Notes: a model not told the origin generated them from the sequence alone. Positions 1-9,270 are shown, counted from the stretch's first letter. The stretch is DNA of 64,000 nt from a bacterium endosymbiont of Escarpia laminata (GCA_003660235.1 QGON01000068.1:1-64000); one strand, 5' to 3'. Program-made: numbers and translations.

Positions 1-278
1 CGCTGCCAGCCATGGAGAGCGAAGCGAAGGCTGGTAGTCCCCGGTAGCCGCGAGGCCGCACTGCTTACCCGGCGTGCCTTGCGCCAGAGGGGAAGCAAAG
101 TAGGCATCCGAGCGCGGCGTCCAGTCATCGGGAGCTGGCAACGGAGCGGCAACGAGCTTGCGAGGTTGTCGCGTAGTGCCAGTGACCGGGACGGCCGGGG
201 CACAAACAGGTTGTCGAAGGCCGAGTCGATTTTGGGGACTGGGATGTCCCAAAATCTATCACGAGGTCGAAGACTCAC
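1..278. other. Unassigned flank interrupting a Crp/Fnr gene
   Basis: This G+C-rich stretch lies directly before the surviving C-terminal half of a Crp/Fnr-family gene, where its cyclic-nucleotide-like sensor domain should be encoded. Translations on both strands give no recognisable protein, and the frame feeding into the Crp/Fnr fragment meets a stop at 183-185. The sequence is rich in short inverted motifs and could be the end of a mobile element or of a structured RNA such as a group II intron. I looked for a group II domain V hairpin and did not find a convincing one. The identity stays open. Confidence 0.3.
228..256. repeat. Short inverted repeat at the Crp/Fnr break
   Basis: Nine-base arms GATTTTGGG and CCCAAAATC flank an 11-base loop. 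The hairpin sits about 20 bases before the point where Crp/Fnr-like coding sequence resumes, so it may mark the end of the inserted DNA. No T-run follows it, so it does not look like an ordinary terminator. Confidence 0.35.
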
Positions 279-557
279 TTGAATCTGTATGCCGACCTGG
301 AGTCCTGCTGCCTCAAGTCGGCTACTCAGCGCGTTGCCGGATATCTGTTGAAGATTGCAGGCGAGGATTTGCGCGGCGATAAACCGCGGGAAGTCTTACT
401 ACCCGTGAGTAAATCCGTCGTGGCTTCCTCTCTCGATTTGACGCCGGAGACCTTTTCCCGTGAGCTGCATCGGCTCTCGACCCGGAAACTAATCTCCGTC
501 AAACACAAAAATATCCTGATTTCAGATGTTTCCGGGCTGCAGATGCTTGCGGAGTAG
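279..557 (+). pseudogene. Crp/Fnr-family regulator, C-terminal fragment
   Basis: The 92 codons encode only the end of a Crp/Fnr-type regulator: the tail of the dimerisation helix (LKSATQRVAGYLL) and a winged helix-turn-helix whose recognition helix reads LTPETFSRELHRL, as in Dnr/NnrR-like nitrogen oxide regulators. The whole sensor domain, about 140 residues, is missing; upstream sequence is unrelated. The apparent TTG start has no ribosome binding site. The position just upstream of narXL and nap fits a regulator of anaerobic respiration that has been disrupted. A functional DNA-binding-only protein cannot be excluded but is unlikely. The frame could also be the 3' exon of a gene whose other part lies outside the window. 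Confidence 0.65.
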
Positions 558-690
558 GTCAGTAGTTCCATCAGGGGGTCTGGGACGTTGAAAAAGCCGA
601 TTCTTTGTGGATCAGTTAAATAGGGATATTATTAAGGTCTAACCCGGCACCTTGATTGCCGCCAGTACTCTCTCCGGTACAGCCTAACAA

Positions 691-2637
691 GTGAACCGTT
701 CATTACTTCTTCGGTTTGGAATCGCCATGATGACCATTTTGGGTCTGGCGGTCATCAGTATGCTGATTTCGGTCTTCATGGCGGAGACAACAAAGGGATT
801 TGCCGCCGCCATCAACCAGGCCGGCACTCTGCGCATGCAATCCTATCGCATAGCCAGCAGTCTGGTTCACAGCCCCTCAGATGATGCGGGAAAACCTGTA
901 TCGACAACCGAGGATCTGATCAACGAGTTCGAGGAGCGGTTATTCAGCCCCCGCATCCACAATGTTCTGGAGAAAGGGCCCAGCAAACGGGTGCAGACGG
1001 CCTATCAGGCGGTGGCAAGTCAGTGGCAGACTGATATCTTCCCCCATCTTCGCGTCTACCTGGAATTGCTTGCACTCAATTCGGATTTTTCTGATATTCG
1101 GTACGAGGTCGCCAGGCAACAGGCGTACTTCCTTGCGAATGTGGATGGATTTGTGAATCGCATCCACCACTTCGTGAAAGTGCTTGAACTCGATGCGGAG
1201 GAGAAAAATTCTCAGCTACGCATCATCCAGATTTTTTCACTGATTCTGATTCTCCTTGTGGCGTTGGTCAGTCTCTTTCTGTTGCACATCAATGTGTTGA
1301 GGCCGCTCCGCGATCTGCTGGCCTGCGCGCGGGCTGCTCGACATGGGGACTTTACAGTAAGAAGCAGATACCTTAGCGAAGACGAACTAGGCCAGCTTGG
1401 TCATGCGTTCAACGTAATGGCGGAGGATCTGTCGAAGATCTATTCGGATCTGGAGACGCGCGTTCAAGAGCAGACTGCACATCTGGAACGAAGCAACCGT
1501 TCTCTGGAGCTGCTTTACAAGACAACCAGACGGTTGAACGATTCATCCCTGGAAAGTGAGGTGCAGGTAGCGCTCATTCACGACATTGAGGATCTGATCG
1601 GGGTCAATAGCGGCACGATTTGTCTGGGCAAAGCCGGTGATGAGAGTGGCTACCAGCTGGTCTCGACAAATTCGCTCAACAACAGGCGGCAGGCCGATCT
1701 GTTGGGGAATTGCCAGCGTTGCGTCAGCGATGGCACCTCTCACACCTTCGGCGCCGACACTATTGATGGCAAAAGGGTCAATGTGTTTTCCACTCCGATC
1801 CGTGATCAAGCGGAACAGTTTGGTGTGCTCCTGGTTGAATTTTCCGAGAAAAAGGCGCTTGAAGAGTGGCAGCAGCGCCTGTTGGAAACCGTGGCGAGCC
1901 ACATTGCCTTGTCTATCAATGTGGCTCAGCGAGCATCACAGGGCCGGATGCTGTCACTCATGGAAGAGCGCAGTGTGATTGCCCGGGAGTTGCACGATTC
2001 GATTGCCCAATCTCTCTCCTACCTCAAAATACAGGTCAGCCGTCTGGAAAAAAGTGTCTTCGAAGAGCATGGCCAAGAGAGTATTCTCTCCATCACTCAA
2101 GTCCTGCGCTCGGCGCTCAATGGTGCCTATCGGCAGCTGCGGGAATTACTGACTTCATTTCGGTTACGGGTCAATGAGGCAGGACTTGTCGCCACGCTGG
2201 AAAATACCGTCCGCGAATATGCCGACAGAAGCGGTATCCGGATTGAACTCGTCGATCGGATCTCAAATTGCAGATTAAGCCCCAATGCGGAGATTCATGT
2301 CATACAAATCATCCGTGAAGCACTCTCAAACGTAATCAGACATGCCAGCGCAACTACCGCTCAAGTACTGCTTGAGTGCCAACCCGATGGCGTTGTCAGA
2401 GTTCGGGTCGAAGATGACGGCATTGGCATCTCCGGTGAAAACGGCGATATGATGCAGCATTATGGCCTGACGATCATGACAGAACGCGCCGCATGGCTGG
2501 GTGGTGAACTATCGATCACAGAGACGGATAACGGCGGGACTAGAATCGAGTTGACATTTAGCATTTCTGGCAGTGACCATACCTTATCCCATGAAAACCT
2601 ATTTCAGAAGATGAATAATGCCAGAAACAAAGCTTAG
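691..2637 (+). CDS. narX: Nitrate/nitrite sensor histidine kinase, NarX type
   Basis: This is an inner-membrane sensor kinase that would report periplasmic nitrate or nitrite to NarL. Order of parts: first membrane helix (about residues 11-30), a P-box (about 41-55, INQAGTLRMQSYR) that binds nitrate in NarX/NarQ, a helical periplasmic domain, second helix (about 179-199), HAMP linker, a GAF-like central region with a CxxC pair, a HisKA_3 domain with phospho-acceptor His435 (ARELHDSIAQ) and an HATPase domain (DDGIGI box). It is 648 residues, slightly longer than E. coli NarX. The GTG start at 691 has no clear ribosome binding site but keeps the first helix intact. The 3' end overlaps narL by 20 bases, so the two are probably co-translated. 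NarX rather than NarQ is chosen from this pairing. Confidence 0.9.
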   Translation: MNRSLLLRFGIAMMTILGLAVISMLISVFMAETTKGFAAAINQAGTLRMQSYRIASSLVHSPSDDAGKPVSTTEDLINEFEERLFSPRIHNVLEKGPSKRVQTAYQAVASQWQTDIFPHLRVYLELLALNSDFSDIRYEVARQQAYFLANVDGFVNRIHHFVKVLELDAEEKNSQLRIIQIFSLILILLVALVSLFLLHINVLRPLRDLLACARAARHGDFTVRSRYLSEDELGQLGHAFNVMAEDLSKIYSDLETRVQEQTAHLERSNRSLELLYKTTRRLNDSSLESEVQVALIHDIEDLIGVNSGTICLGKAGDESGYQLVSTNSLNNRRQADLLGNCQRCVSDGTSHTFGADTIDGKRVNVFSTPIRDQAEQFGVLLVEFSEKKALEEWQQRLLETVASHIALSINVAQRASQGRMLSLMEERSVIARELHDSIAQSLSYLKIQVSRLEKSVFEEHGQESILSITQVLRSALNGAYRQLRELLTSFRLRVNEAGLVATLENTVREYADRSGIRIELVDRISNCRLSPNAEIHVIQIIREALSNVIRHASATTAQVLLECQPDGVVRVRVEDDGIGISGENGDMMQHYGLTIMTERAAWLGGELSITETDNGGTRIELTFSISGSDHTLSHENLFQKMNNARNKA

Positions 2638-3262
2638 CACTGTACTTGCCATTGACGATCATCCTCTGTTCAGGAAGGGCGTGGCAGACCTGATAGATAT
2701 GGAGGAATCTTTGATCCTCGCAGGTGAAGCCGCAAATGGACTCGATGGTCTGGCGCTTGCAAAGCGTATCAATCCGGACTTGATCCTGTTGGATATCAAT
2801 ATGAAAGGGATGAGCGGAATCGAAACCCTGCGGGCGATCAAAAAAGAAAACCTCGACGCAAGAATCCTGATGCTTACGGTTTCTGATAATGAAGAGGATG
2901 TCATTGCGGCACTACGCCAGGGTGCAGACGGTTATCTGTTAAAAGATATGGAGCCCGAGGATATACTCAGATCGCTCCGTAAAGCGGTCGAAGGGGAAAT
3001 CGTCATCAGTGAGCAACTGACCCGGTTACTCGCCCAGGCCCTTCGTGAAGAGGAAAAATCGCCACAATCAGTGACTCTGGCAGGGCTGACCACCCGTGAA
3101 CGGGAGATTCTGGATCAGATTGCTTGTGGCAGAAGTAACAAATTAATCGCCCAGGCGCTGGATATTTCCGAGGGAACGGTTAAGGTCCACGTTAAACATC
3201 TGCTGAAAAAACTCAATCTGCATTCACGGGTTGAGGCAGCAGTATGGGCGTTAAAAAAGTAG
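2618..3262 (+). CDS. narL: Nitrate/nitrite response regulator, NarL type
   Basis: This 214-residue two-domain response regulator is the cognate partner of the overlapping NarX gene. The receiver domain has the acidic pair Asp13/Asp14 and phospho-acceptor Asp59 (LILLDINMKG); the C-terminal part is a LuxR/NarL-type helix-turn-helix (LTTREREILDQIACG, then KLIAQALDISEGTVKVHV). Phosphorylated NarL-family proteins bind heptamers related to TACYYMT, and a 7-2-7 pair of this kind lies in the spacer just downstream, before napF. This makes the nap operon its probable target. It could equally be NarP-like, since the two cannot be separated by reading alone. Confidence 0.9.
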   Translation: MPETKLSTVLAIDDHPLFRKGVADLIDMEESLILAGEAANGLDGLALAKRINPDLILLDINMKGMSGIETLRAIKKENLDARILMLTVSDNEEDVIAALRQGADGYLLKDMEPEDILRSLRKAVEGEIVISEQLTRLLAQALREEEKSPQSVTLAGLTTREREILDQIACGRSNKLIAQALDISEGTVKVHVKHLLKKLNLHSRVEAAVWALKK

Positions 3263-3387
3263 TCAACTGCGTTGCTTGCCCATCGTTATTCCTAAAATCT
3301 CGGCAGCCCGCCATTGAACGTTTACCTGACTAAGGTTAATCTCCCTCTTCTATAGGGTAAACATTAATCTACCTCAGAGATGCCTTA

Positions 3388-3403
3388 TACCGATTATTGG
3401 GTA
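3388..3403. promoter_or_regulatory. Candidate NarL/NarP 7-2-7 binding site
   Basis: Two inverted heptamers, TACCGAT and TTGGGTA (TACCCAA on the other strand), are separated by two bases, the arrangement preferred by NarL and NarP. Each differs from TACYYMT at one position. Further heptamer-like words lie at 3323-3329, 3353-3359 (reverse) and 3370-3376. The site lies about 127 bases upstream of the napF start point inferred from the FNR-type promoter. Confidence 0.6.
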
Positions 3404-3474
3404 TATGCGAGTAACCATTTAATGGTAATCAGTTGAATAATTTAAAGAAAGTTAGCACCCTGTTTCCCAATCCC

Positions 3475-3523
3475 TTGACCAGCGTCAATGATGTTGTCCG
3501 GTGCCAGTGACAGAATCTTGCAA
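3475..3523 (+). promoter_or_regulatory. FNR-type class II promoter of the nap operon
   Basis: TTGACCAGCGTCAA at 3475-3488 matches the FNR/ANR consensus TTGATnnnnATCAA in eight of ten defined bases and is perfectly symmetrical. CAGAAT at 3511-3516 lies with its centre exactly 32 bases further on, where the -10 element belongs in a class II promoter with the box at -41.5. Transcription would start near 3523. A GTG at 3501 that would give a longer NapF lies upstream of that point and is therefore unlikely to be used. Confidence 0.7.
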
Positions 3524-3548
3524 GGTTCTAATAAAACACCATTTGATA

Positions 3549-4055
3549 GTGTCAGTTAACAGAACACAATTTCTTCGTGGCGACCTGCGTGGGACACAGT
3601 CCTCTATCAGACCACCATGGTCAAAACCTGAAGCGGAATTCGTCGAAAAGTGCGAACGATGCGACGATTGCATCTCAGAATGTCCGCAACATATCATCCA
3701 GCGGGGACCCGGTGGATTTCCCAGAATAGATTTCTCACAGGGTGGCTGCACATTCTGCGGGGATTGCGTAAAGGCCTGCACTCATAAGGTGCTGGCCTTT
3801 TTTAATGACCTGAATCAGCCTCCCTGGCCGTTGAAAGCCGAGATTGCAGACAACTGCCTTTCAATGCAGGGTGTTGTCTGCCGCAGCTGCGGCGAGGTCT
3901 GTGATGAATCAGCCATTCGCTTCAAACTGGAGGTCGGCGGTAAGGCCAGGCCTCTGCTCAATGCAGAAGACTGTACAGGCTGTGGTGAATGTTTCGCCGT
4001 CTGCCCCTCACAGTCTGTAACCCTCAAGCCGCAGCAACAAGACAAGGCGGCATAG
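3549..4055 (+). CDS. napF: Ferredoxin-type protein NapF
   Basis: NapF is a cytoplasmic iron-sulfur protein that interacts with NapA and is thought to help its maturation. Four cysteine clusters are visible: CxxCxxCxxxCP (CERCDDCISECP), CxxCxxCxxxC (CTFCGDCVKAC), a divergent CxxC group and CTGCGECFAVCP. The product is 168 residues. I start at GTG 3549 (MSVNRTQFLRG) because this matches the usual NapF beginning and lies downstream of the inferred transcription start near 3523; the frame is open back to a GTG at 3501. The ribosome binding site is weak. It opens the operon napF-D-A-G-H-B-C, with 31 bases to napD. Confidence 0.88.
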   Translation: MSVNRTQFLRGDLRGTQSSIRPPWSKPEAEFVEKCERCDDCISECPQHIIQRGPGGFPRIDFSQGGCTFCGDCVKACTHKVLAFFNDLNQPPWPLKAEIADNCLSMQGVVCRSCGEVCDESAIRFKLEVGGKARPLLNAEDCTGCGECFAVCPSQSVTLKPQQQDKAA

Positions 4056-4086
4056 TGATTAGATACCCGGAGGAATTTCAAACCTT

Positions 4087-4356
4087 ATGAATATTTGTAG
4101 TCTTGTTGTGCATACAAAGCCGGAGAAGGGGCCTGTCGTCTCCAAACGGTTGGAAAAAATGACAGGTGTTGAAGTCCATGGCGGACAGGATGCCGACAAG
4201 CTGGTCGTCACCGTAGAAGATGAAGGGGAAACTGTTTCCCCCGTGTCCGATACGATGAACGCGATGAATGGAATTAAAGGGGTGGTGAGTACAATTCTGA
4301 TTTATCACTATGGTGGTGAGGAATCATTGGAGGAGATGAAACGTGAAATTAACTAG
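4087..4356 (+). CDS. napD: NapA maturation chaperone NapD
   Basis: NapD is a small cytoplasmic chaperone (89 residues here) that binds the twin-arginine signal peptide of NapA and holds back export until the cofactor is loaded. The ferredoxin-like fold pattern starts [13 protein letters not shown] and ends near LIYHYGGEE, as in other NapD proteins. A CGGAGG ribosome binding site precedes it around 4068. Its 3' end overlaps the napA start by 14 bases, which suits a chaperone made together with its client. Confidence 0.92.
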   Translation: MNICSLVVHTKPEKGPVVSKRLEKMTGVEVHGGQDADKLVVTVEDEGETVSPVSDTMNAMNGIKGVVSTILIYHYGGEESLEEMKREIN

Positions 4357-6916
4357 ACGTGATTTTATCAAGAGCAATGCAGTTGCTGCTGCGGCTTCGG
4401 TGGCGGGTATAACCCTGCCAGCGATTAAAACCGCTACAGCAGCTGACGGCGACGATGGCATTCGTTGGGATAAGGCAGCCTGCCGCTACTGCGGTACCGG
4501 TTGTAGCGTTCTCATGGGTGTCAAAGACGGCAAGGTCGTGGCCAGCCAGGGTGATCCCGATGCGCCGGTCAACAAGGGCCTGAACTGCATCAAGGGTTAC
4601 TTCCTGCCAAAGATTCTCTACGGACAGGATCGTGTGACACAACCGATGCTGCGCAAGACCAACGGCAAGTACGACAAGAACGGTAAGTTCGAGGCGGTTT
4701 CCTGGGACGAAGCCTTCACGATCATGGCCGAGAAATGGGTCGCAGCCCGCAAGGCCAAGGGTGCCAAGGGCGTCGGCATGTTCGGCTCCGGACAGTGGAC
4801 TGTCTGGGAGGGTTATGCCGCCGCCAAACTCATGAAGGCGGGTTTCCGCTCCAACAGTCTGGATCCCAACGCACGTCACTGCATGGCCTCTGCTGTAGGC
4901 GCCTTCATGCGCGCTTTCCGTATCGATGAGCCCATGGGCTGCTACGATGATCTGGAACATGCCGATGACTTTGTGCTCTGGGGCGCCAACATGGCGGAGA
5001 TGCACCCGATCCTCTGGTCACGTCTCACCGACACCCGACTGACCAAGAAAGGTTGCAAAGTGCACGTGCTCTCCACCTATGAGCATCGCTGTTTCGAGCT
5101 GTCTGACAACTCGATGATCTTCGAACCCCAAAGTGATCTGGCGATCGCCAACTACATCGCCAATTACATCATCCAGACGAAGTCCTACAACAAAGACTTC
5201 ATCGGCAAGCATGTCAACTTTAACAAGACCACCACCGATATCGGCTATGGTCTGCGTCCGAGTCATCCGCTACAAAAGGCTGCGAAGAATCCCAACAAAG
5301 GCAAGTTCAACAAGATCGCCTTCGATGAGTATGCGAAGCTGGTCTCCGAATACACCGTTGAAAAAGCCAGCAAGATGTCCGGTGTGCCCAAGAAGAATCT
5401 GGAGCGTCTGGCCAAGGCCTATGCCGATCCCAAGAGGAAGGTCTCCTCCTTCTGGACCATGGGCATGAACCAGCACACCCGCGGTGTCTGGATGAACGGT
5501 CTGGTCTATAACATCCATCTGCTGATGGGTAAGATCTCCGAACCCGGCAACAGCCCCTTCTCACTGACTGGTCAACCATCTGCTTGCGGCACCGCCCGCG
5601 AGGTAGGCACCTTTACCCATCGTCTGCCGGCTGATCTCGTGGTCAAGAAGGACGCTCACTGCAAATTCGCTGAGAAAGTATGGAAGCTGCCCGCAGGCAC
5701 CATCCCAAGACATAACGGTATGTCAGATAAGGTAGCTCAATCGGACATCAGCGGGAAGCCCATGGGCAAGACCCTGATCCACGCGGTCGCCATGCATCGT
5801 GCGCTCAAAGACCGCAAGATGAACTGCTTCTGGGTGATGTGTAACAACAACATGCAGGCTGCGGCCAACATGAACGAGGAGTCTCTCCCCGGTTGGCGTG
5901 ATCCGGCTAACTTCATCACCGTTACCGACCCCTATCCCACGATATCGGCTCAGGCGGCTGACCTGGTCCTGCCGACCTCCATGTGGATCGAGAAAGAGGG
6001 CGCCTACGGTAATGCAGAGCGACGCACCCAGTTCTGGCGTCAGCAGGTGCAGGGACCTGGCGAGTCCCGTTCCGACCTGTGGCAGCTCATGGAGTTCGCC
6101 AAGTATGTCAAAGTGGAGGATGTCTGGCCGGAGGATCTTATCGCCAAGCAACCTGAGTATGCCGGTAAGACGCTTTATGACGTCCTCTACGCCAACGGTC
6201 AGGTTGATAAGTTCCCGAAACAGAAGGTCACCGATGATCGTGGCAACGAGTATGGCAACGATGAGATGGACTACTTCGGCTATTACGTGCAGAAGGGTCT
6301 TTTCGAAGAGTACCGGTTGTTCAACTCCGTGCCGGGTATCCCCAAGAAAGGCCATGAGATGGCGGAATTCGAGGCCTATCATAAGACGCGTGGACTGCGC
6401 TGGCCGGTAATCAATGGCAAGGAGACCCTGTGGCGTTTCCGCGAAGGCTATGATCCGCATGTAGAGAAGGGCAGTGAAGTTCAGTTCTACGGCGCCAAGG
6501 ACAAGAAGGCCAACATCATCTTTGGTCCTTACGAGCCTGCAGCAGAAATGCCGGACAAAGAGTACAACCTGTGGCTCTGCACCGGTCGTGTTCTGGAGCA
6601 CTGGCACTCGGGTTCCATGACCCGGCGTGTACCTGAGCTCTATCGCGCGGTGCCTGATGCCGTGGTCTTTATGAGCAAGAAGGACGCCAAGAAACGCAAA
6701 CTGCGTAACGGCTCCATGGCCAAGATCGTCTCCCGTCGTGGTGAGATTGTCTGCCGGGTGGATACCAAAGGGCGCAATAAAGTACCTGATGGACTGGTAT
6801 TCATCCCCTGGTTCGACGCTGGTCGTCTGGTCAACAAACTGACCCTCGACGCCACTGATCCGCTCTCGAAAGAGACGGATTACAAAAAGTGTGCGGTGAA
6901 GATCCTTAAGGCCTAA
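4343..6916 (+). CDS. napA: Periplasmic nitrate reductase catalytic subunit NapA
   Basis: NapA reduces nitrate to nitrite in the periplasm using a Mo-bis-MGD cofactor and one [4Fe-4S] cluster. The twin-arginine signal ([13 protein letters not shown]) occupies roughly residues 4-33. Cluster ligands are Cys47, Cys50, Cys54 and Cys82; the molybdenum ligand is Cys180 in [12 protein letters not shown]. Molybdopterin oxidoreductase and C-terminal dinucleotide-binding domains follow, with the typical end LFIPWFD-like stretch read here as [16 protein letters not shown]. At 857 residues it is slightly longer than E. coli NapA (828). It overlaps napD and is followed by a strong UUCG hairpin before napG. 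Confidence 0.97.
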   Translation: MKLTRRDFIKSNAVAAAASVAGITLPAIKTATAADGDDGIRWDKAACRYCGTGCSVLMGVKDGKVVASQGDPDAPVNKGLNCIKGYFLPKILYGQDRVTQPMLRKTNGKYDKNGKFEAVSWDEAFTIMAEKWVAARKAKGAKGVGMFGSGQWTVWEGYAAAKLMKAGFRSNSLDPNARHCMASAVGAFMRAFRIDEPMGCYDDLEHADDFVLWGANMAEMHPILWSRLTDTRLTKKGCKVHVLSTYEHRCFELSDNSMIFEPQSDLAIANYIANYIIQTKSYNKDFIGKHVNFNKTTTDIGYGLRPSHPLQKAAKNPNKGKFNKIAFDEYAKLVSEYTVEKASKMSGVPKKNLERLAKAYADPKRKVSSFWTMGMNQHTRGVWMNGLVYNIHLLMGKISEPGNSPFSLTGQPSACGTAREVGTFTHRLPADLVVKKDAHCKFAEKVWKLPAGTIPRHNGMSDKVAQSDISGKPMGKTLIHAVAMHRALKDRKMNCFWVMCNNNMQAAANMNEESLPGWRDPANFITVTDPYPTISAQAADLVLPTSMWIEKEGAYGNAERRTQFWRQQVQGPGESRSDLWQLMEFAKYVKVEDVWPEDLIAKQPEYAGKTLYDVLYANGQVDKFPKQKVTDDRGNEYGNDEMDYFGYYVQKGLFEEYRLFNSVPGIPKKGHEMAEFEAYHKTRGLRWPVINGKETLWRFREGYDPHVEKGSEVQFYGAKDKKANIIFGPYEPAAEMPDKEYNLWLCTGRVLEHWHSGSMTRRVPELYRAVPDAVVFMSKKDAKKRKLRNGSMAKIVSRRGEIVCRVDTKGRNKVPDGLVFIPWFDAGRLVNKLTLDATDPLSKETDYKKCAVKILKA

Positions 6917-6919
6917 GAA

Positions 6920-6957
6920 GACGGAATCCGGTCCGGTTCGCCGGACCGGAGACCGTC
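6920..6957 (+). other. Intercistronic UUCG hairpin between napA and napG
   Basis: A perfect 10-bp stem (6927-6936 with 6941-6950) closes on the tetraloop TTCG, and an outer five-base helix GACGG/CCGTC extends it. No T-run follows. This looks like an RNA processing or 3'-stabilising structure that could raise napA mRNA relative to the downstream genes, rather than a terminator. Confidence 0.6.
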
Positions 6958-7003
6958 ATAACTAAAAACATTTGTAATCGATAACAATCCAAACTAGTCA
7001 GTA

Positions 7004-7864
7004 ATGTCAGATACAGACAAAAAGCATGAGATGAATCGACGACAGTTCCTGGGCAATATGCTCAAGACTGCCTGCGGGGTCGGATTGGTCGGCATGGGTC
7101 TGGGGATCTACTCTAATAGAGCTTCATCCCTGCCAGCCCACTATATCCGCCCACCAGGCGCACTGCCGGAAGAGGACTTTCTGGGTGCCTGTATCCGTTG
7201 CGGGTTGTGTGTGCGGGACTGTCCGTACGACATCCTGTTCCTTGGTGAGGTCGGTGACGACGTTGCAACGGGAACCCCCTATTTCGTAGCCCGTTCCGGG
7301 CCCTGCGAAATGTGTGAGGACATCCCCTGCATCCTAGCCTGTCCGACCAACGCCCTGGATCATGGTCTTACCGATATCGAGGAGTCCCGCATGGGACTTG
7401 CGGTAGTGGTGGACCAGGAGACCTGCATTGCCTTTCACGGTCTTCGCTGTGAGGTCTGTTTCAATGTCTGTCCGATTCGGGGCAGGGCCATAACGCTGGA
7501 TATGCGGCATAACGTCAGGTCAGGAAAGCACGCACTGTTTATTCCAGTGGTGCACTCCGACGCCTGTACCGGCTGCGGTCTCTGCGAGCGGGCCTGCATT
7601 CTCGAAGAAGCAGCGATCAAGGTGTTTCCGACAGATCTTGCGAAGGGTGAACTGGGTAAACATTACCGACTTGGCTGGAAGGAGAAAGAGAAAGCGGGTG
7701 GGGCCTTGGTCACGCCGGACGTAGAGCACGAATACAACCTCCCTGAGGGTGTGCGCTATGACTTGCAGGGCGAAGGTCTAATCATCGAAGAGAAACCGGA
7801 GGAGACGCCGTTCTCTTCCAATCCTCTGAATTCACTCAACAGCGGTTTTTTGGATAACAAGTAA
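7004..7864 (+). CDS. napG: Ferredoxin-type protein NapG
   Basis: NapG is a periplasmic iron-sulfur protein that with NapH passes quinol-derived electrons towards NapA. A twin-arginine signal (NRRQFLGNM) followed by a hydrophobic stretch fills roughly residues 10-40. Four cysteine clusters follow, including CIRCGLCVRDCP, CEMCEDIPCILACP, CEVCFNVCP and CTGCGLCERAC. It has 286 residues, above the E. coli length of 231, mostly by a longer C-terminal tail. No strong ribosome binding site is seen before the ATG at 7004; an ATG at 7031 nearer the twin-arginine motif is a possible alternative. The stop overlaps the napH start by one base. Confidence 0.92.
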   Translation: MSDTDKKHEMNRRQFLGNMLKTACGVGLVGMGLGIYSNRASSLPAHYIRPPGALPEEDFLGACIRCGLCVRDCPYDILFLGEVGDDVATGTPYFVARSGPCEMCEDIPCILACPTNALDHGLTDIEESRMGLAVVVDQETCIAFHGLRCEVCFNVCPIRGRAITLDMRHNVRSGKHALFIPVVHSDACTGCGLCERACILEEAAIKVFPTDLAKGELGKHYRLGWKEKEKAGGALVTPDVEHEYNLPEGVRYDLQGEGLIIEEKPEETPFSSNPLNSLNSGFLDNK

Positions 7865-8772
7865 TGGTTGATCTGACCACATTAGGCGACGACTCCATTG
7901 CGGCCAAGGGCTGGATCAAAGCCCATAAGTGGCTGATCCTGCGCCGTTTGAGTCAATTGGGGATTCTTGCCCTGTTCCTCGCCGGCCCCGTTTTGGGGGT
8001 GTGGATCGTGAAAGGCAATCTGGCATCGAGTCTGACGCTGGATATATTGCCGCTGACCGATCCGCATGTACTGCTGCAAGCGGTGCTATCCGGTGTGGTG
8101 CCTGAGACCACTGCCATCATAGGTGTGGTACTCGTCCTGCTCTTCTACTTTGTAGTGGGTGGACGGGTCTACTGCTCCTGGGTCTGCCCGGTGAATATGA
8201 TCACCGATCTGGCCAGTTGGTTGCGGCGGATGTTGGGTATCAGGACGACCTCTCAGATCTCCCGTAATTCCCGCTACTGGATGCTTGCCCTGACTCTGAT
8301 CCTGCCGCTGGTGGTTTCCGGGGGTATCATCTGGGAACTGATCAACCCTGTCTCCATGATGTTTCGAGGTATCGTCTTCGGAATGGGGGCGACCTGGGTG
8401 GTGGTATTGGCGGTCTTTCTCTTTGATTTGCTGGTGGCCAAAGAAGGCTGGTGCGGACGTCTCTGTCCGGTCGGTGCCTTCTATAACCTGGTCGGGAGTC
8501 GAAGCCTGTTGCGTGTCAACGCCAGCAACAGGGCGGAGTGCAACGACTGCATGGAATGCTTCGTCGTCTGTCCCGAACCACATGTGATAAGGCTGGCATT
8601 GAAAGGGGAAAGCAAGGGTATCAGCCCGGTAATCCTCTCTTCCGACTGTACCAATTGTGGGCGCTGTATCGATATTTGCGCAAAAGATGTTTTCAGTTAT
8701 GGCGGTCGAACCGTCTCCGGGACCAAAAGGTCGAATCCCGAAGTGATTAAGAAACAAGAGGTCCATATTTAA
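7864..8772 (+). CDS. napH: Quinol dehydrogenase membrane component NapH
   Basis: NapH is the inner-membrane ferredoxin-type partner of NapG. About four membrane helices are visible, with the two loop motifs CSWVCP and CGRLCP conserved in the NapH/NosR/CcoG group, and a cytoplasmic C-terminal part carrying two cluster motifs, CNDCMECFVVCP and CTNCGRCIDIC. The length, 302 residues, is close to the family norm. Its ATG sits within the napG stop (TAATG), so translation is coupled. The presence of NapGH together with NapC implies two possible electron entry routes to NapA, one from menaquinol and one from ubiquinol. Confidence 0.93.
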   Translation: MVDLTTLGDDSIAAKGWIKAHKWLILRRLSQLGILALFLAGPVLGVWIVKGNLASSLTLDILPLTDPHVLLQAVLSGVVPETTAIIGVVLVLLFYFVVGGRVYCSWVCPVNMITDLASWLRRMLGIRTTSQISRNSRYWMLALTLILPLVVSGGIIWELINPVSMMFRGIVFGMGATWVVVLAVFLFDLLVAKEGWCGRLCPVGAFYNLVGSRSLLRVNASNRAECNDCMECFVVCPEPHVIRLALKGESKGISPVILSSDCTNCGRCIDICAKDVFSYGGRTVSGTKRSNPEVIKKQEVHI

Positions 8773-8823
8773 TGGGCCTGCTTATGAATTCGCAACTCAT
8801 ATAGAGCGATGATGGAGAATGAA

Positions 8824-9252
8824 ATGAAGAAAACTATTCTGGTCATGATGGCTGCAGTGCTGACTCTGTTTTTTACAGCATCAGCAATGTCGGAAGTGAT
8901 GTCTCTGCGCGGTAACAGCGATCTCAAGGCAATGGCTGAGAAACCTGATAAGAAGAAGATTCTGTCCGTTAAAGGCGGTATCGCCCGCAGTTACAAACAG
9001 CAGCCGCCGATGGTGCCTCATACAGTCGACAAATATAAGATCAATCTGAAGAACAATGGCTGTATGAAGTGCCATAGTGAGAAAACCTACAAGAGGGAAA
9101 AATCTCCTAAAGTGGGTGACAGCCATTACATAACCCGCGACGGCAAGACTCAAAGTACCATTTCCAGCCGCCGCTACTTCTGTAACCAGTGCCACGCTAC
9201 CCAGATGGGGGCGGAACCGCTGGTCAAAAATCTGTTCGAAGGCGCGAAATAG
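8824..9252 (+). CDS. napB: Nitrate reductase di-haem cytochrome subunit NapB
   Basis: NapB is the small periplasmic di-haem c-type cytochrome that gives electrons to NapA. A Sec signal (MKKTILVMMAAVLTLFFTASA) precedes two CxxCH sites, CMKCH and CNQCH, and the conserved PPMVPH element with its distal haem histidine. I start at ATG 8824 (142 residues) because GGAGA lies five bases before it; ATGs at 8809 and 8812 are in frame but fall on top of that site. It is followed by a terminator-like hairpin before napC. Confidence 0.93.
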   Translation: MKKTILVMMAAVLTLFFTASAMSEVMSLRGNSDLKAMAEKPDKKKILSVKGGIARSYKQQPPMVPHTVDKYKINLKNNGCMKCHSEKTYKREKSPKVGDSHYITRDGKTQSTISSRRYFCNQCHATQMGAEPLVKNLFEGAK

Positions 9253-9270
9253 GGTATATTTCGGTAACCG

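Noticed and set aside
1-278. Group II intron
   Set aside because: No domain V hairpin and no reverse transcriptase were seen; kept only as one possibility for the flank.
3501-3548. Upstream GTG start for napF
   Set aside because: It lies before the inferred transcription start, and the added residues do not match NapF N-termini.
5723-6607. 294-codon minus-strand frame across napA
   Set aside because: Antisense to a clear catalytic subunit gene; no ribosome binding site or family pattern.
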